Part shown: positions 34,597 to 42,289 of the stretch, piece by piece
How positions within the stretch are numbered: position 1 is the stretch's first letter
Layout: each line of letters opens with the position of its first letter
The notes under the pieces: model-generated
What the model saw: only the letters and a program-made list of their open reading frames with translations
Told to the model about the DNA's origin: nothing
Database searches by the model: none
From: Stackebrandtia nassauensis DSM 44728
GTDB lineage: Bacteria; Actinomycetota; Actinomycetes; Mycobacteriales; Micromonosporaceae
Length of the DNA: 64,000 nucleotides
Direction of reading: 5' to 3'
NCBI RefSeq assembly: GCF_000024545.1
Contig: NC_013947.1
Span: 3,038,001 to 3,102,000, forward strand
Made by a program: the position numbers and the translations under genes

Positions 34597-35246
34597 CGCT
34601 GCAACACCTCCCGCATGTCGTGGACGGCCTGCCAGGTGCCGCGCCAGGTTCCGGTCACTTTGGACTTCCCGGAGCGGGGCAGGTAGGGGATGTCGACCTC
34701 GTCGATGCGCCAGCCCGCGTCGGCGGCTTTGACGACCATCTCCAGTGGATAGCCGGAGCGACGGTCGGTGATGCCCAGGTCGAGCAGCGCGGTACGGCGC
34801 GCGGCCCGCATCGGTCCCAGGTCCCGCAGCCGGGTTCCGGTGCGGCGGCGCACCATCCGGGCCAGCGCGATGTTGCCGAACCGGGCGTGCAGCGGCCAGG
34901 CGCGCATCGTGGTGGGGCGGCGTCGGCCCAGCACCAGGTCGGTGTCGTCGTCGCGTATCGACTCCACCATGGAGCGCAACAGTCGTGGGTCCATGGAGGC
35001 GTCACAGTCGCAGAAGCACACGATGTCGGCGGTGGCGGCCTCCAGGCCCGCGTGGCAGGCGGCGCCGAAGCCGCGGCGGGTCTCGGTCACCACGGTGGCG
35101 TCGAGGGAGGCGGCCAGGTCCGCTGAGCCGTCGGTGGAGCCGTTGTCGACGACGATGGGACGAAACCGCACCGGGATGCGTTCCAGCACCCACGGCAGCG
35201 CCTCGGCCTCGTTGAGACAGGGGAGGATCACGTCGGCTTCGGTCAT
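34593..35246 (-). CDS. Family 2 glycosyltransferase
   Basis: A 217-residue GT-A-fold enzyme of the dolichyl-phosphate-mannose-synthase type: ADVILPCLNEAEALPWVLERI at the N-terminus (blocks DVILPCLNEAEAL), VVDNGSTDGSADLA, and the metal-binding CFCDCDASMDP. The C-terminal half has GYPLEMVVKAADAGWRIDEV. No C-terminal membrane anchor, so it is probably cytosolic-face associated. Four-base overlaps with the epimerase and DUF2064 genes. Confidence 0.89.
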   Translation of the reverse strand: MTEADVILPCLNEAEALPWVLERIPVRFRPIVVDNGSTDGSADLAASLDATVVTETRRGFGAACHAGLEAATADIVCFCDCDASMDPRLLRSMVESIRDDDTDLVLGRRRPTTMRAWPLHARFGNIALARMVRRRTGTRLRDLGPMRAARRTALLDLGITDRRSGYPLEMVVKAADAGWRIDEVDIPYLPRSGKSKVTGTWRGTWQAVHDMREVLQR

Positions 35247-36301
35247 GTCGCGGCTCCTCGTAGCGGTGCGGCGGCGAACTCGGCGACGCCCTTGCGGAAG
35301 TCGACGCGCGGTTTCCAGTCCAGTTCGGAGCGGATGCGTCGCGTGGACGCGGTGATGTGCCGGACGTCGCCCAGCCGGTACTCGCCGGTGACCACGGGTT
35401 CGGGCCCGCCGAAGAAACCGGCCAGCTCGGCGGCCATCTCCCCGACGGTGTGCGGGGTTCCACTGGCGACGTTGTAGGGCCGCAGTGTCCCTTCGGGAAT
35501 GTTGGCGTACACGGCGTCCAGCGCCGCCAGGTTGGCCGAGGCGATGTCGCGGACGTGGACGAAGTCGCGGCGCTGGGCGCCGTCCTCGAAGACCTTCGGC
35601 GGTTCGCCGTTCTCCAGTGCGGAGCGGAAGAACGACGCCACCCCCGCGTAGGGCGTGTCCCGGGGCATGCCGGGTCCGTACACATTGTGGTACCGCAGGC
35701 TGATCACGCGTCCGGCGCAAGCCCTTGCCCAGGCCGAGGCCAGGTACTCCTGCGCGATCTTGGTGGCGGCGTAGACGTTGCGGGGGTCGATGGTGGCGGT
35801 CTCCTCGACCAGCCCGGGCGACAGCGCTTCGCCGCAGTGCGGGCACGGCGGCTCGAAGCGCCCGGCGTCCAGGTCGCCGACCTGACGCGGGCCGGGACGC
35901 ACCTGGCCGTGCTCGGCGCAGTGGTACACCCCCTCGCCGTACACCACCATGGACCCGGCCAGCACCAGCCGCCGCACCCCGGCGTCGGCCATGGCCGACA
36001 GCAGCGCGGCCGTGCCGAGGTCGTTGCAGTCCACATAGTCGCAGGCGTCGGCGAAACCGTTGCCCAGTCCCACCATCGCGGCCTGGTGACATACGACGTC
36101 GACGTGGCGCAACGCGCGCCGCATGGCGCCGCGATCGCGCACGTCGGCGCACAACATGTGCGGATGGTCCTTGCGGGGATGTGGGCCGTGGGCGGCGGCG
36201 AGCAGGACGTCGGCGATGACGACGTCGTGTCCGGCCTGCCGCAGGGCGGTGGCGATCCGGGAGCCGATGAACCCGGCGCCGCCGGTGACAAGTACACGCA
36301 T
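35243..36301 (-). CDS. NAD-dependent epimerase/dehydratase (extended SDR)
   Basis: A 352-residue nucleotide-sugar-type epimerase: VLVTGGAGFIGSRIATAL (NAD binding), LVLAGSMVVYGEG with the catalytic Ser, and NVYAATKIAQEYL with Tyr and Lys. An insertion with PCPHCGEAL, a CxxC pair that may bind zinc, precedes the YxxxK. First gene of the four-gene leftward unit, divergent from MTA phosphorylase across 115 bases. Confidence 0.89.
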   Translation of the reverse strand: MRVLVTGGAGFIGSRIATALRQAGHDVVIADVLLAAAHGPHPRKDHPHMLCADVRDRGAMRRALRHVDVVCHQAAMVGLGNGFADACDYVDCNDLGTAALLSAMADAGVRRLVLAGSMVVYGEGVYHCAEHGQVRPGPRQVGDLDAGRFEPPCPHCGEALSPGLVEETATIDPRNVYAATKIAQEYLASAWARACAGRVISLRYHNVYGPGMPRDTPYAGVASFFRSALENGEPPKVFEDGAQRRDFVHVRDIASANLAALDAVYANIPEGTLRPYNVASGTPHTVGEMAAELAGFFGGPEPVVTGEYRLGDVRHITASTRRIRSELDWKPRVDFRKGVAEFAAAPLRGAAT

Positions 36302-36416
36302 GCTGCGAACCGTAGGTAGATCGGCGCGGTGCGCGCGAGCGTTTGGCCGGGTCCGTAATGACCTGTTAAGGACTGTGGCCGACCACCGCGTCCGCCGGAA
36401 TCGTAGAGTCGTGGCA

Positions 36417-37208
36417 ATGAGCGCTTCTGTCACTCGCCTGGGAATCATCGGCGGCTCCGGACTGTACGAGCTGCTGGACGACCCGCGATACGTCGAACCC
36501 GAAACCCCCTACGGCCCGGCCAGCGCCCCGATCGCGCTGGGCCGGTTGTCCGGACGCGAGGTCGCCTTCCTGCCCCGGCACGGCGCCTCGCACGAGCACC
36601 CGCCGCACCGCGTCAACTACCGCGCCAACCTGTGGGCCCTGGATTCGCTGGGCGTCACCCGCGTCATCGGGGTGTCGGCGGTGGGCAGTCTCGACCCGGC
36701 CATCGAGCCGGGCACGCTGGTGGTCCCCGACCAGGTCGTCGACCGCACCCACGGCCGGGATGGCACCTATTTCGACGGTCCCCGGGTGGCGCACGCGTCC
36801 TTCGCCGATCCGTACTGTGTGGCCGGACGCGAACTGGCCGTGGACACCGTCCGCTCCCAGGGCTGGCCGATGCGGGACGCGGGAACCCTGGTCGTCATCG
36901 GCGGCCCCCGGTTCTCCTCGCGCGCCGAATCGCTGTGGTACCAGGCGCAGGGCTGGTCCATCGTGGGCATGACCGCGATGCCCGAAGTGGCGCTGGCCCG
37001 GGAGCTGGGACTGTGTTACGTGCCGTTGTGCCTGGTGACCGATGTGGACGCCGGGGTCGCCGTCGGTGAGGGCGTCACCCAGGAGGAGGTCTTCGCGGCC
37101 TTCGCGGCCAATATCGCCCGGATCCGGGAACTGTTGCGCGATCTGGTGGCCAAGGTGGGCGACGGACCCGACCGCGCCTGCGCGGCCCTGAAACCGCAGC
37201 CACTGTGA
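36417..37208 (+). CDS. mtnP: S-methyl-5'-thioadenosine phosphorylase
   Basis: A 263-residue purine-nucleoside-phosphorylase-family enzyme. GIIGGSGLYELLDD at the N-terminus, FLPRHGASHEHPPHRVNYRANLWAL (blocks FLPRHGASHEHPPH and VNYRANLWAL) and GMTAMPEVALARELGLCY are MTAP-type signatures. It phosphorolyses methylthioadenosine to adenine and methylthioribose-1-phosphate in methionine salvage. Specificity between MTA and other purine nucleosides is not certain from sequence. A terminator follows. Confidence 0.87.
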   Translation: MSASVTRLGIIGGSGLYELLDDPRYVEPETPYGPASAPIALGRLSGREVAFLPRHGASHEHPPHRVNYRANLWALDSLGVTRVIGVSAVGSLDPAIEPGTLVVPDQVVDRTHGRDGTYFDGPRVAHASFADPYCVAGRELAVDTVRSQGWPMRDAGTLVVIGGPRFSSRAESLWYQAQGWSIVGMTAMPEVALARELGLCYVPLCLVTDVDAGVAVGEGVTQEEVFAAFAANIARIRELLRDLVAKVGDGPDRACAALKPQPL

Positions 37209-37210
37209 CC

Positions 37211-37230
37211 AGGAACCCCTCAGGGTTCTT
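37211..37230 (+). terminator. Intrinsic terminator of mtnP
   Basis: AGGAACCC and GGGTTCTT pair (8 bp, one G-T) around CTCA, two bases after the stop codon. The second arm runs into a T-rich tract (TTTCAGGTTTTC), so it looks like a classical Rho-independent terminator, rare in this window. Confidence 0.8.
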
Positions 37231-37313
37231 TCAGGTTTTCTCCCGATGACGGCGCCCGGTCCCACCTGGTATTCATGAGTGGAATCCGCCCGAATTCGCA
37301 GGAGGCGACCACG

Positions 37314-38015
37314 ATGACGGCAACGGCCGCGACGACCGACGCCGACCCGATCGCCGGTCACGTCTCGGCTCTGCGCGCGCAGCTGTACGGCCCGCGCGCC
37401 GCCAAGGCATCCATGCTGCGCGAGGTCCGCGACGGCCTGACCGACGCCGCCGAGGGTTACCGGGCCGAGGGCACACCGCCGGACCGGGCGGTGGAACTGG
37501 CGATCGAGGAGTTCGGCGACCCGCGCGAGATCGCCGGTGGCTACCAGGTGGAACTGGCGGCCCGGCAGGCCCGGTTCGCGTTGGCGTTCCTGGCGGTCCT
37601 GGGTCCGATCCTGGAGGTCTCGTCGCGGATCCTGTGGTCGAACTCGCCGCGCACCACCAAGCCGGTGCCCGACGCCGCGTTCGTGATGGCGCAGTTGCAG
37701 GACATCGTGTCGTGGACGGCCAGTCTCGGCGCCGCCCTGGCGCTGGTCGTGTTCGGTCTGGGGGCGCGCTGGCTGGCGTTTCGGGTCGCGTTCGTACGCG
37801 CGGTCGCCTACGTGCTGCTGGGGAAACTGGCCTTCATGATGATCGCGGGCTCGTTCTTGACCAGCGCGTTCGACCCCGGCACCCCGAAGGGCGCCGCGGG
37901 CATCTTCGGCATGGTCTTCGGGCCGATCACGCTGGTGGCGGGCACCTGCATGATCTGGCTGGCGTGGCGGTGCCTGCGGGTGGCCAGCCGGGCCAAGGCG
38001 CTGGGAGCCGGATAA
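37314..38015 (+). CDS. HAAS/DUF1700-like membrane protein
   Basis: A 233-residue protein with a helical N-terminal domain (LYGPRAAKASMLREVRDGL, then AVELAIEEFGDPREIAGGY), the HAAS-type domain common next to PadR regulators, followed by four hydrophobic segments. ATG at 37314 is preferred because AGGAGG lies nine bases before it; an upstream ATG at 37275 has none. A PadR gene lies 1.6 kb away, not adjacent. Function unknown. Confidence 0.75.
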   Translation: MTATAATTDADPIAGHVSALRAQLYGPRAAKASMLREVRDGLTDAAEGYRAEGTPPDRAVELAIEEFGDPREIAGGYQVELAARQARFALAFLAVLGPILEVSSRILWSNSPRTTKPVPDAAFVMAQLQDIVSWTASLGAALALVVFGLGARWLAFRVAFVRAVAYVLLGKLAFMMIAGSFLTSAFDPGTPKGAAGIFGMVFGPITLVAGTCMIWLAWRCLRVASRAKALGAG

Positions 38016-38018
38016 GTC

Positions 38019-38050
38019 GTCAAGAAAACTTGACGTCAAGCAATCTTGAC
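38019..38050. promoter_or_regulatory. Tandem palindromic operator
   Basis: Two 16-bp palindromes abut with no gap: GTCAAG-AAAA-CTTGAC (38019-38034) and GTCAAG-CAAT-CTTGAC (38035-38050). They end 14 bases before the ATG of the small HTH gene. It looks like a double operator, most simply for that HTH protein. Confidence 0.8.
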
Positions 38051-38064
38051 GCAATACTTGGCCC

Positions 38065-38424
38065 ATGCCGACGCCAGAGGACCTCGAAAGCCACCACACC
38101 CTGCTGACCGCCGTGGCCCGCTACGACCAGCTGCGCAGCCGCGACGCCCTGGCGCCACCGGTCACCGACACCGACGAGGCCCTGCCGCGAAACGCCGACG
38201 ACCCGCTCCCGCTGTCGGCGGCCGAGGCGCTGGAGATGCTGGCGCTGGGGGAGTTGATCGCCCGCAAGGCCGGGTACGGACGACAGCTGGGCGTGCGCAC
38301 CGCGCGGGCTGTCGGCGCGTCGTGGACCCAGATCGGCGCGGCGCTGGGCACCAGCAAGCAGGCCGCCTGGGAGTCCCACACCCGTTGGCTTTCCGAGCAG
38401 TTCCCCGAAACCGAGGCGGTCTGA
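38065..38424 (+). CDS. Small helix-turn-helix protein
   Basis: A 119-residue protein with a C-terminal helix-turn-helix (VGASWTQIGAALGTSKQAAW, about residues 83-105). The N-terminal half is helical and acidic. I know it only as a common actinobacterial small HTH type. It directly follows a tandem palindrome, suggesting autoregulation, and is two bases from the epoxide hydrolase gene, which it may control. Confidence 0.78.
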   Translation: MPTPEDLESHHTLLTAVARYDQLRSRDALAPPVTDTDEALPRNADDPLPLSAAEALEMLALGELIARKAGYGRQLGVRTARAVGASWTQIGAALGTSKQAAWESHTRWLSEQFPETEAV

Positions 38425-38426
38425 CG

Positions 38427-39578
38427 ATGAACGACATCCACCCCTACCGGATCGACATCCCCGAGTCACGGCTGGCGGACCTGCGCGACCGGTTGGACCG
38501 CACCCGCTGGCCGCACCAGCCCGCGGGGGTGGGCTGGGAGTACGGCGCCGACGTGTCCTATATGCGGGAACTGGTCGAGTACTGGCGCACCACGTACGAC
38601 TGGCGCGGTCACGAGAAGCTGCTCAACTCGTATCCCCAGTTCACCACGACGATCGACGGGGCCGATGTGCACTTCATCCACGTCCGGTCGCCCGAGGCCG
38701 GGGCGCTGCCGCTGATCATGACGCACGGCTGGCCCGGGTCCATCGTGGAGTTCCTGGACGTGATCGGGCCGCTGACCGACCCGGTGGCCCACGGCGGCCG
38801 GGCCTCCGACGCCTTCCATCTCGTACTGCCCACGATCCCGGGCTACGGTCTGTCCGGACCCACCCCGGACACCGGCTGGACGGTGGAACGCATCGCCGGT
38901 GCCTGGGCGGAACTGATGCGTCGGCTGGGTTATGACCGCTACGGCGCGCAGGGCGGCGACTGGGGCTACCCGATCTCGCACCAGCTGGGCATCCTCTTCT
39001 CCGAGCGCGTGGTCGGCGTCCATCTCAACGCCCTGGCCACGCCCCGGCCCGACGACGCGGAGTACGAGGCCCTGACGGCACAGGAGCGGGAACGACTGGA
39101 CGCCGTCGACCGGATCACCTTCGATCGGACCGGCTACTCCCACCTTCAGGCGACCCGGCCGCAGACCCTCGCCTACGCGCTGACCGACTCCCCGGCCGGG
39201 CAGCTGGCCTGGATCGCCGAGAAGTTCAAGGAGTGGACCGACAGCGACACCGTTCCCGAGGACGCGGTGTCGCGCGATCGGTTGCTGACCAACGTGATGC
39301 TGTACTGGCTGACCGGCACCGCGGGATCCTCGTCCCACATCTACCTGGAGACGATGCGCTCGGGGACCGACCCGTACCTGCAACCCACCGCCACGCCCAC
39401 CGGCGTCGCGGTCTTCGGCGGCGACCTGGTCAAACCGGTGCGCAGCCTGGCCGAGAAGGCACACAACATCGTGCACTGGTCGGAGTTTCCTCGCGGCGGC
39501 CATTTCGCCGCCATGGAGCAGCCCGAACTGATGGTCGCCGACGTCCGCGACTTCTTCGGCGAGCTCGCCGCGCGGTGA
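38427..39578 (+). CDS. Epoxide hydrolase
   Basis: A 383-residue alpha/beta hydrolase with the epoxide hydrolase N-terminal domain (RIDIPESRLADLRDRLDRTRW, cited as blocks RIDIPESRL and RLDRTRWP). The oxyanion motif is HGWPGSIVEF, the nucleophile Asp lies in AQGGDWGYPI, and the catalytic His is in PRGGHFAAMEQPEL. It should open epoxides to diols. It is translated right after the small HTH gene, probably as one operon. Confidence 0.9.
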   Translation: MNDIHPYRIDIPESRLADLRDRLDRTRWPHQPAGVGWEYGADVSYMRELVEYWRTTYDWRGHEKLLNSYPQFTTTIDGADVHFIHVRSPEAGALPLIMTHGWPGSIVEFLDVIGPLTDPVAHGGRASDAFHLVLPTIPGYGLSGPTPDTGWTVERIAGAWAELMRRLGYDRYGAQGGDWGYPISHQLGILFSERVVGVHLNALATPRPDDAEYEALTAQERERLDAVDRITFDRTGYSHLQATRPQTLAYALTDSPAGQLAWIAEKFKEWTDSDTVPEDAVSRDRLLTNVMLYWLTGTAGSSSHIYLETMRSGTDPYLQPTATPTGVAVFGGDLVKPVRSLAEKAHNIVHWSEFPRGGHFAAMEQPELMVADVRDFFGELAAR

Positions 39579-39585
39579 GCCTGCC

Positions 39586-39906
39586 CTAGTCGGTGCCCAG
39601 CACCGATCCGATGGTGCGGGCGGTCTGCCGCCACTGTCCACGTTGCGCGGCCAGTTCCTTGGTGCCCGCGCCGGTGAGGGCGTAGGTGCGGCGTTCGCGT
39701 CCGCCCACATTGCTCCAGCTGCTGCGCAGGTACCCGGCACGCTCCAGACGGCGCAGTGCCGGATAGACGGTGCCGGTGGGCACGTCGAGCTCGCCGCCGC
39801 TGCGCTGTTTGAGCGCCTCGATGATCGCGTAACCGTGGTGGGGTTCGGATTCGAGGACCGCCAGCAGCATGGCGTCCAGGTGTCCACGCAATGTGTCTGC
39901 CCTCAT
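39586..39906 (-). CDS. PadR-family transcriptional regulator
   Basis: A 106-residue winged-helix regulator: MLLAVLESEPHHGYAIIEAL, then DVPTGTVYPALRRLERAGYL and the wing RRTYALTGAG. ATG at 39906 fits PadR length; longer in-frame starts extend into the promoter region. It is divergent from cydA, and two PadR-like ATGT/ACAT motifs sit in front of cydA, so repression of cydAB is plausible. A 10-bp palindrome (CTACCGGTAG, 39918-39927) precedes its own start. Confidence 0.86.
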   Translation of the reverse strand: MRADTLRGHLDAMLLAVLESEPHHGYAIIEALKQRSGGELDVPTGTVYPALRRLERAGYLRSSWSNVGGRERRTYALTGAGTKELAAQRGQWRQTARTIGSVLGTD

Positions 39907-39978
39907 GCGTAGTAAATCTACCGGTAGTGAGACGAAAATGCCAGTTCTACGGCAGATTTGCATATTGCGTCTGTCGAC

Positions 39979-40010
39979 ATGTAGGCTCACGACATGTTGC
40001 TCACCTACAT
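39979..40010. promoter_or_regulatory. Two overlapping PadR-like sites before cydA
   Basis: ATGT-N9-ACAT occurs at 39979-39995 and again at 39994-40010, close to the PadR consensus ATGT-N8-ACAT. The outer ends ATGTAGG and CCTACAT also form a dyad. The sites lie 19 bases before the cydA ATG and between cydA and the PadR gene. Confidence 0.55.
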
Positions 40011-40028
40011 ATCAGAACGAGGCGGGTC

Positions 40029-41252
40029 ATGACCGCCGTCGACGTGGCCCGGCTCCAGTTCGCCGTGACCACCTCCATCCACTGGATGTTCGTCCTGGTC
40101 ACCCTCGGCCTGGTCGTGGTACTGGTGACGCTGCAAACCCGCGCCGCCCTGACCCGCAACCCGGTCAAGCGCGCCCTGCACTTCCGCATGACCCGCTACT
40201 GGGGACTGATCTACGTCATCAACTACTCCGTCGGCATCGCCTCGGGCATCATCATGGAGTTCCAGTTCGGCACCAACTGGTCCGGACTGTCGCATCTGGT
40301 CGGTGACGTCTTCGGCGCTCCGCTGGCGGTCGAGACCCTGGTGGCCTTCGTCGCCGAGTCGACCTTCCTGGCACTGTGGATCTTCGGCTGGGGCAAACTG
40401 CCGGTCTGGATCCACACCCTGCTGATCTGGCTGGTCGCCGCCTCCGCCTACGCCTCCGCGTTCTGGGTACTGGTGGCCAACGGGTTCATGCAGAACCCCA
40501 CCGGCTTCGAACTGACCGACGACGGCCGCGCCAACCTCACCTCGGCCGCGGCACTGTTCAACAACCCCAGCACCATCTGGGCCTTCGTGCACATCCTCGG
40601 CGCCGCGCTGACCGCGGGCGGCGTCATCCTCGTGGTCGTCAGCGCCGCACACCTGTTCCGCCGCAAGGAGAAGGACTTCTTCACCCGGTCGTTCCGGCTC
40701 GGCTACCTCATGGGGCTGTTCGGCATGATCTGGGCGTTCGGCACCGGCTGGGCCCAGTACGGCTTCGTCAACCAGATCCAGCCCGCCAAGGAACTGGGCA
40801 AAGGACTGGGTGTCGAGCCCGCGTTCCACATCATGATGCTGACCGCCGAACTGGCCACCCCGATCATGCTGCTGCTGTCGCCGATCGTGATCTGGAAACT
40901 GCCCGCCAAGCTGTGGTTCTTCATGCCGCTGTTCTGGCTGGCGCTGCCGTTCCCGTTCGCGGCGGCCATCGCCGGATGGGTGTTCCGCGAAATGGGACGC
41001 CAACCGTGGATCGTCTACGGCGTCCAGAAGACCGAGGACGCCGTCAGCGACATCGGCGTCACCACACTGTGGACATCGTTCTGGCTGTTCACCGTCCTGC
41101 TCGGCCTGCTGCTGCTGACCAACTGGTGGCTCATCACCCGTCACGCCGTGCGCGGACCCAACCGCGAGATCTTCGGCATCGAACCCGACGCCGGTTACGG
41201 CAAACCCGCGGCCGCACCCGCGCCCGTCCTGGAAGGAGCCAACCGTGGCTGA
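40029..41252 (+). CDS. cydA: Cytochrome bd oxidase subunit I
   Basis: A 407-residue membrane subunit with about nine helices. H18 in TTSIHWMFV is the expected heme ligand near the N-terminus. IIMEFQFGTNW and GWVFREMGRQPWIVYG, the quinol-side motif, are intact. It is much shorter than E. coli CydA (522), so it is a short-Q-loop type. It oxidises quinol and reduces O2 with high affinity. It overlaps cydB by eight bases and is divergent from PadR. Confidence 0.94.
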   Translation: MTAVDVARLQFAVTTSIHWMFVLVTLGLVVVLVTLQTRAALTRNPVKRALHFRMTRYWGLIYVINYSVGIASGIIMEFQFGTNWSGLSHLVGDVFGAPLAVETLVAFVAESTFLALWIFGWGKLPVWIHTLLIWLVAASAYASAFWVLVANGFMQNPTGFELTDDGRANLTSAAALFNNPSTIWAFVHILGAALTAGGVILVVVSAAHLFRRKEKDFFTRSFRLGYLMGLFGMIWAFGTGWAQYGFVNQIQPAKELGKGLGVEPAFHIMMLTAELATPIMLLLSPIVIWKLPAKLWFFMPLFWLALPFPFAAAIAGWVFREMGRQPWIVYGVQKTEDAVSDIGVTTLWTSFWLFTVLLGLLLLTNWWLITRHAVRGPNREIFGIEPDAGYGKPAAAPAPVLEGANRG

Positions 41253-42198
41253 ACTGTTCTATGTGCTGCTGGGAGCCGTGTTCGCGGGCTACTTCGCCCT
41301 GGCCGGATACGACTACGGCGTCGGGGTGCTGCTGCGGCTGTGCGGCAGGACCGACACCGAACGCCGCCTGATCCTGGGCGCGCTGGGCCCGTTCTTCCTG
41401 GGCAACGAGGTGTGGCTGGTGGCCGGGCTCGGCCTGCTGCTGGCCGCGTTCCCGCTGGCCGAGGGCGCCCTGCTGACCGGTCTGTACCCGGCGCTGTTCC
41501 CGCTGATCGCCGCGATCGTCCTGTTCACCGCCGCGGTCCAGATCCGCAGCCGCGCCACGTTCGCGCGTCCACTGTGGGACCTGCTGATCGTGGGGTCGGC
41601 GGCGCTGATCTCCTTCGGCTGGGGCGCGTCCTTCGGCCTGGTGCTACAGGGAATGCCGGTGCGGTTCGGGCCACTGCCCATCATCACCGGCGCGCTGACC
41701 ACGGCACTGTTCACCATGCACGGTGCCAGCCTGCTGGCTGTGCGCACCCCCGATCCCATCCGCGGCCGCGCCGCCCTGATCGGCTCCCGGATGACGTTCT
41801 CGGCCGTGGTCCTGGTCATCGCCGCGGCCCTGACCGCCGCCGTCAACGCCCACGCCGTCAACCAGCCGGTCATCGCCGCCATCGGCGCGCTGGCACTGAT
41901 CGCGGTGATCCTGGCATCGCAACGACTGCGCCGCCGCAACCGTCCCGGCCTGGCCCTCATCGCCACCGGAACCGCCGCGACACTGCCGATGATCATCGCC
42001 GCGGCCGCGATGTACCCGTACCTGTACGTCGACCTGGACGCGGCCCACTCCCTGACCCTGACCCAGGCCGTGGCGGCGAACTCCTCACTGGACTTCCTGC
42101 TGGCCACCGCGGTCCCGGTACTGCCGGTGCTGCTGGGATTCCAGGCCGCCACCTGGTGGATCTGGCGCGCCAGCCCCACCAAACCCGGCTTCTACTGA
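41245..42198 (+). CDS. cydB: Cytochrome bd oxidase subunit II
   Basis: A 317-residue membrane protein with about eight to nine helices. It opens with LAGYDYGVGVLLRLCG, the CydB FDLGVG-type motif, followed by LGPFFLGNEVWLVAGLGLLLAAFPLAE (blocks GPFFLGNEVW and AAFPLAE). Partner of CydA. No cydC/cydD ABC exporter follows, although those genes are needed for bd assembly and are often adjacent, so they must be elsewhere. Confidence 0.94.
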   Translation: MAELFYVLLGAVFAGYFALAGYDYGVGVLLRLCGRTDTERRLILGALGPFFLGNEVWLVAGLGLLLAAFPLAEGALLTGLYPALFPLIAAIVLFTAAVQIRSRATFARPLWDLLIVGSAALISFGWGASFGLVLQGMPVRFGPLPIITGALTTALFTMHGASLLAVRTPDPIRGRAALIGSRMTFSAVVLVIAAALTAAVNAHAVNQPVIAAIGALALIAVILASQRLRRRNRPGLALIATGTAATLPMIIAAAAMYPYLYVDLDAAHSLTLTQAVAANSSLDFLLATAVPVLPVLLGFQAATWWIWRASPTKPGFY

Positions 42199-42289
42199 AG
42201 CGTCCACGATCGCGACACCTTGTCCGGATATCCTTCGGGGGCGGGGGCAGCACGCACGTGGTGCCCCCTCTTCCCGCCCGGAGGACGCC

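Noticed and set aside
39918-39927. CTACCGGTAG palindrome as the main PadR operator
   Set aside because: Only 10 bp and unlike the PadR ATGT/ACAT consensus. Noted under the PadR gene rather than listed separately.
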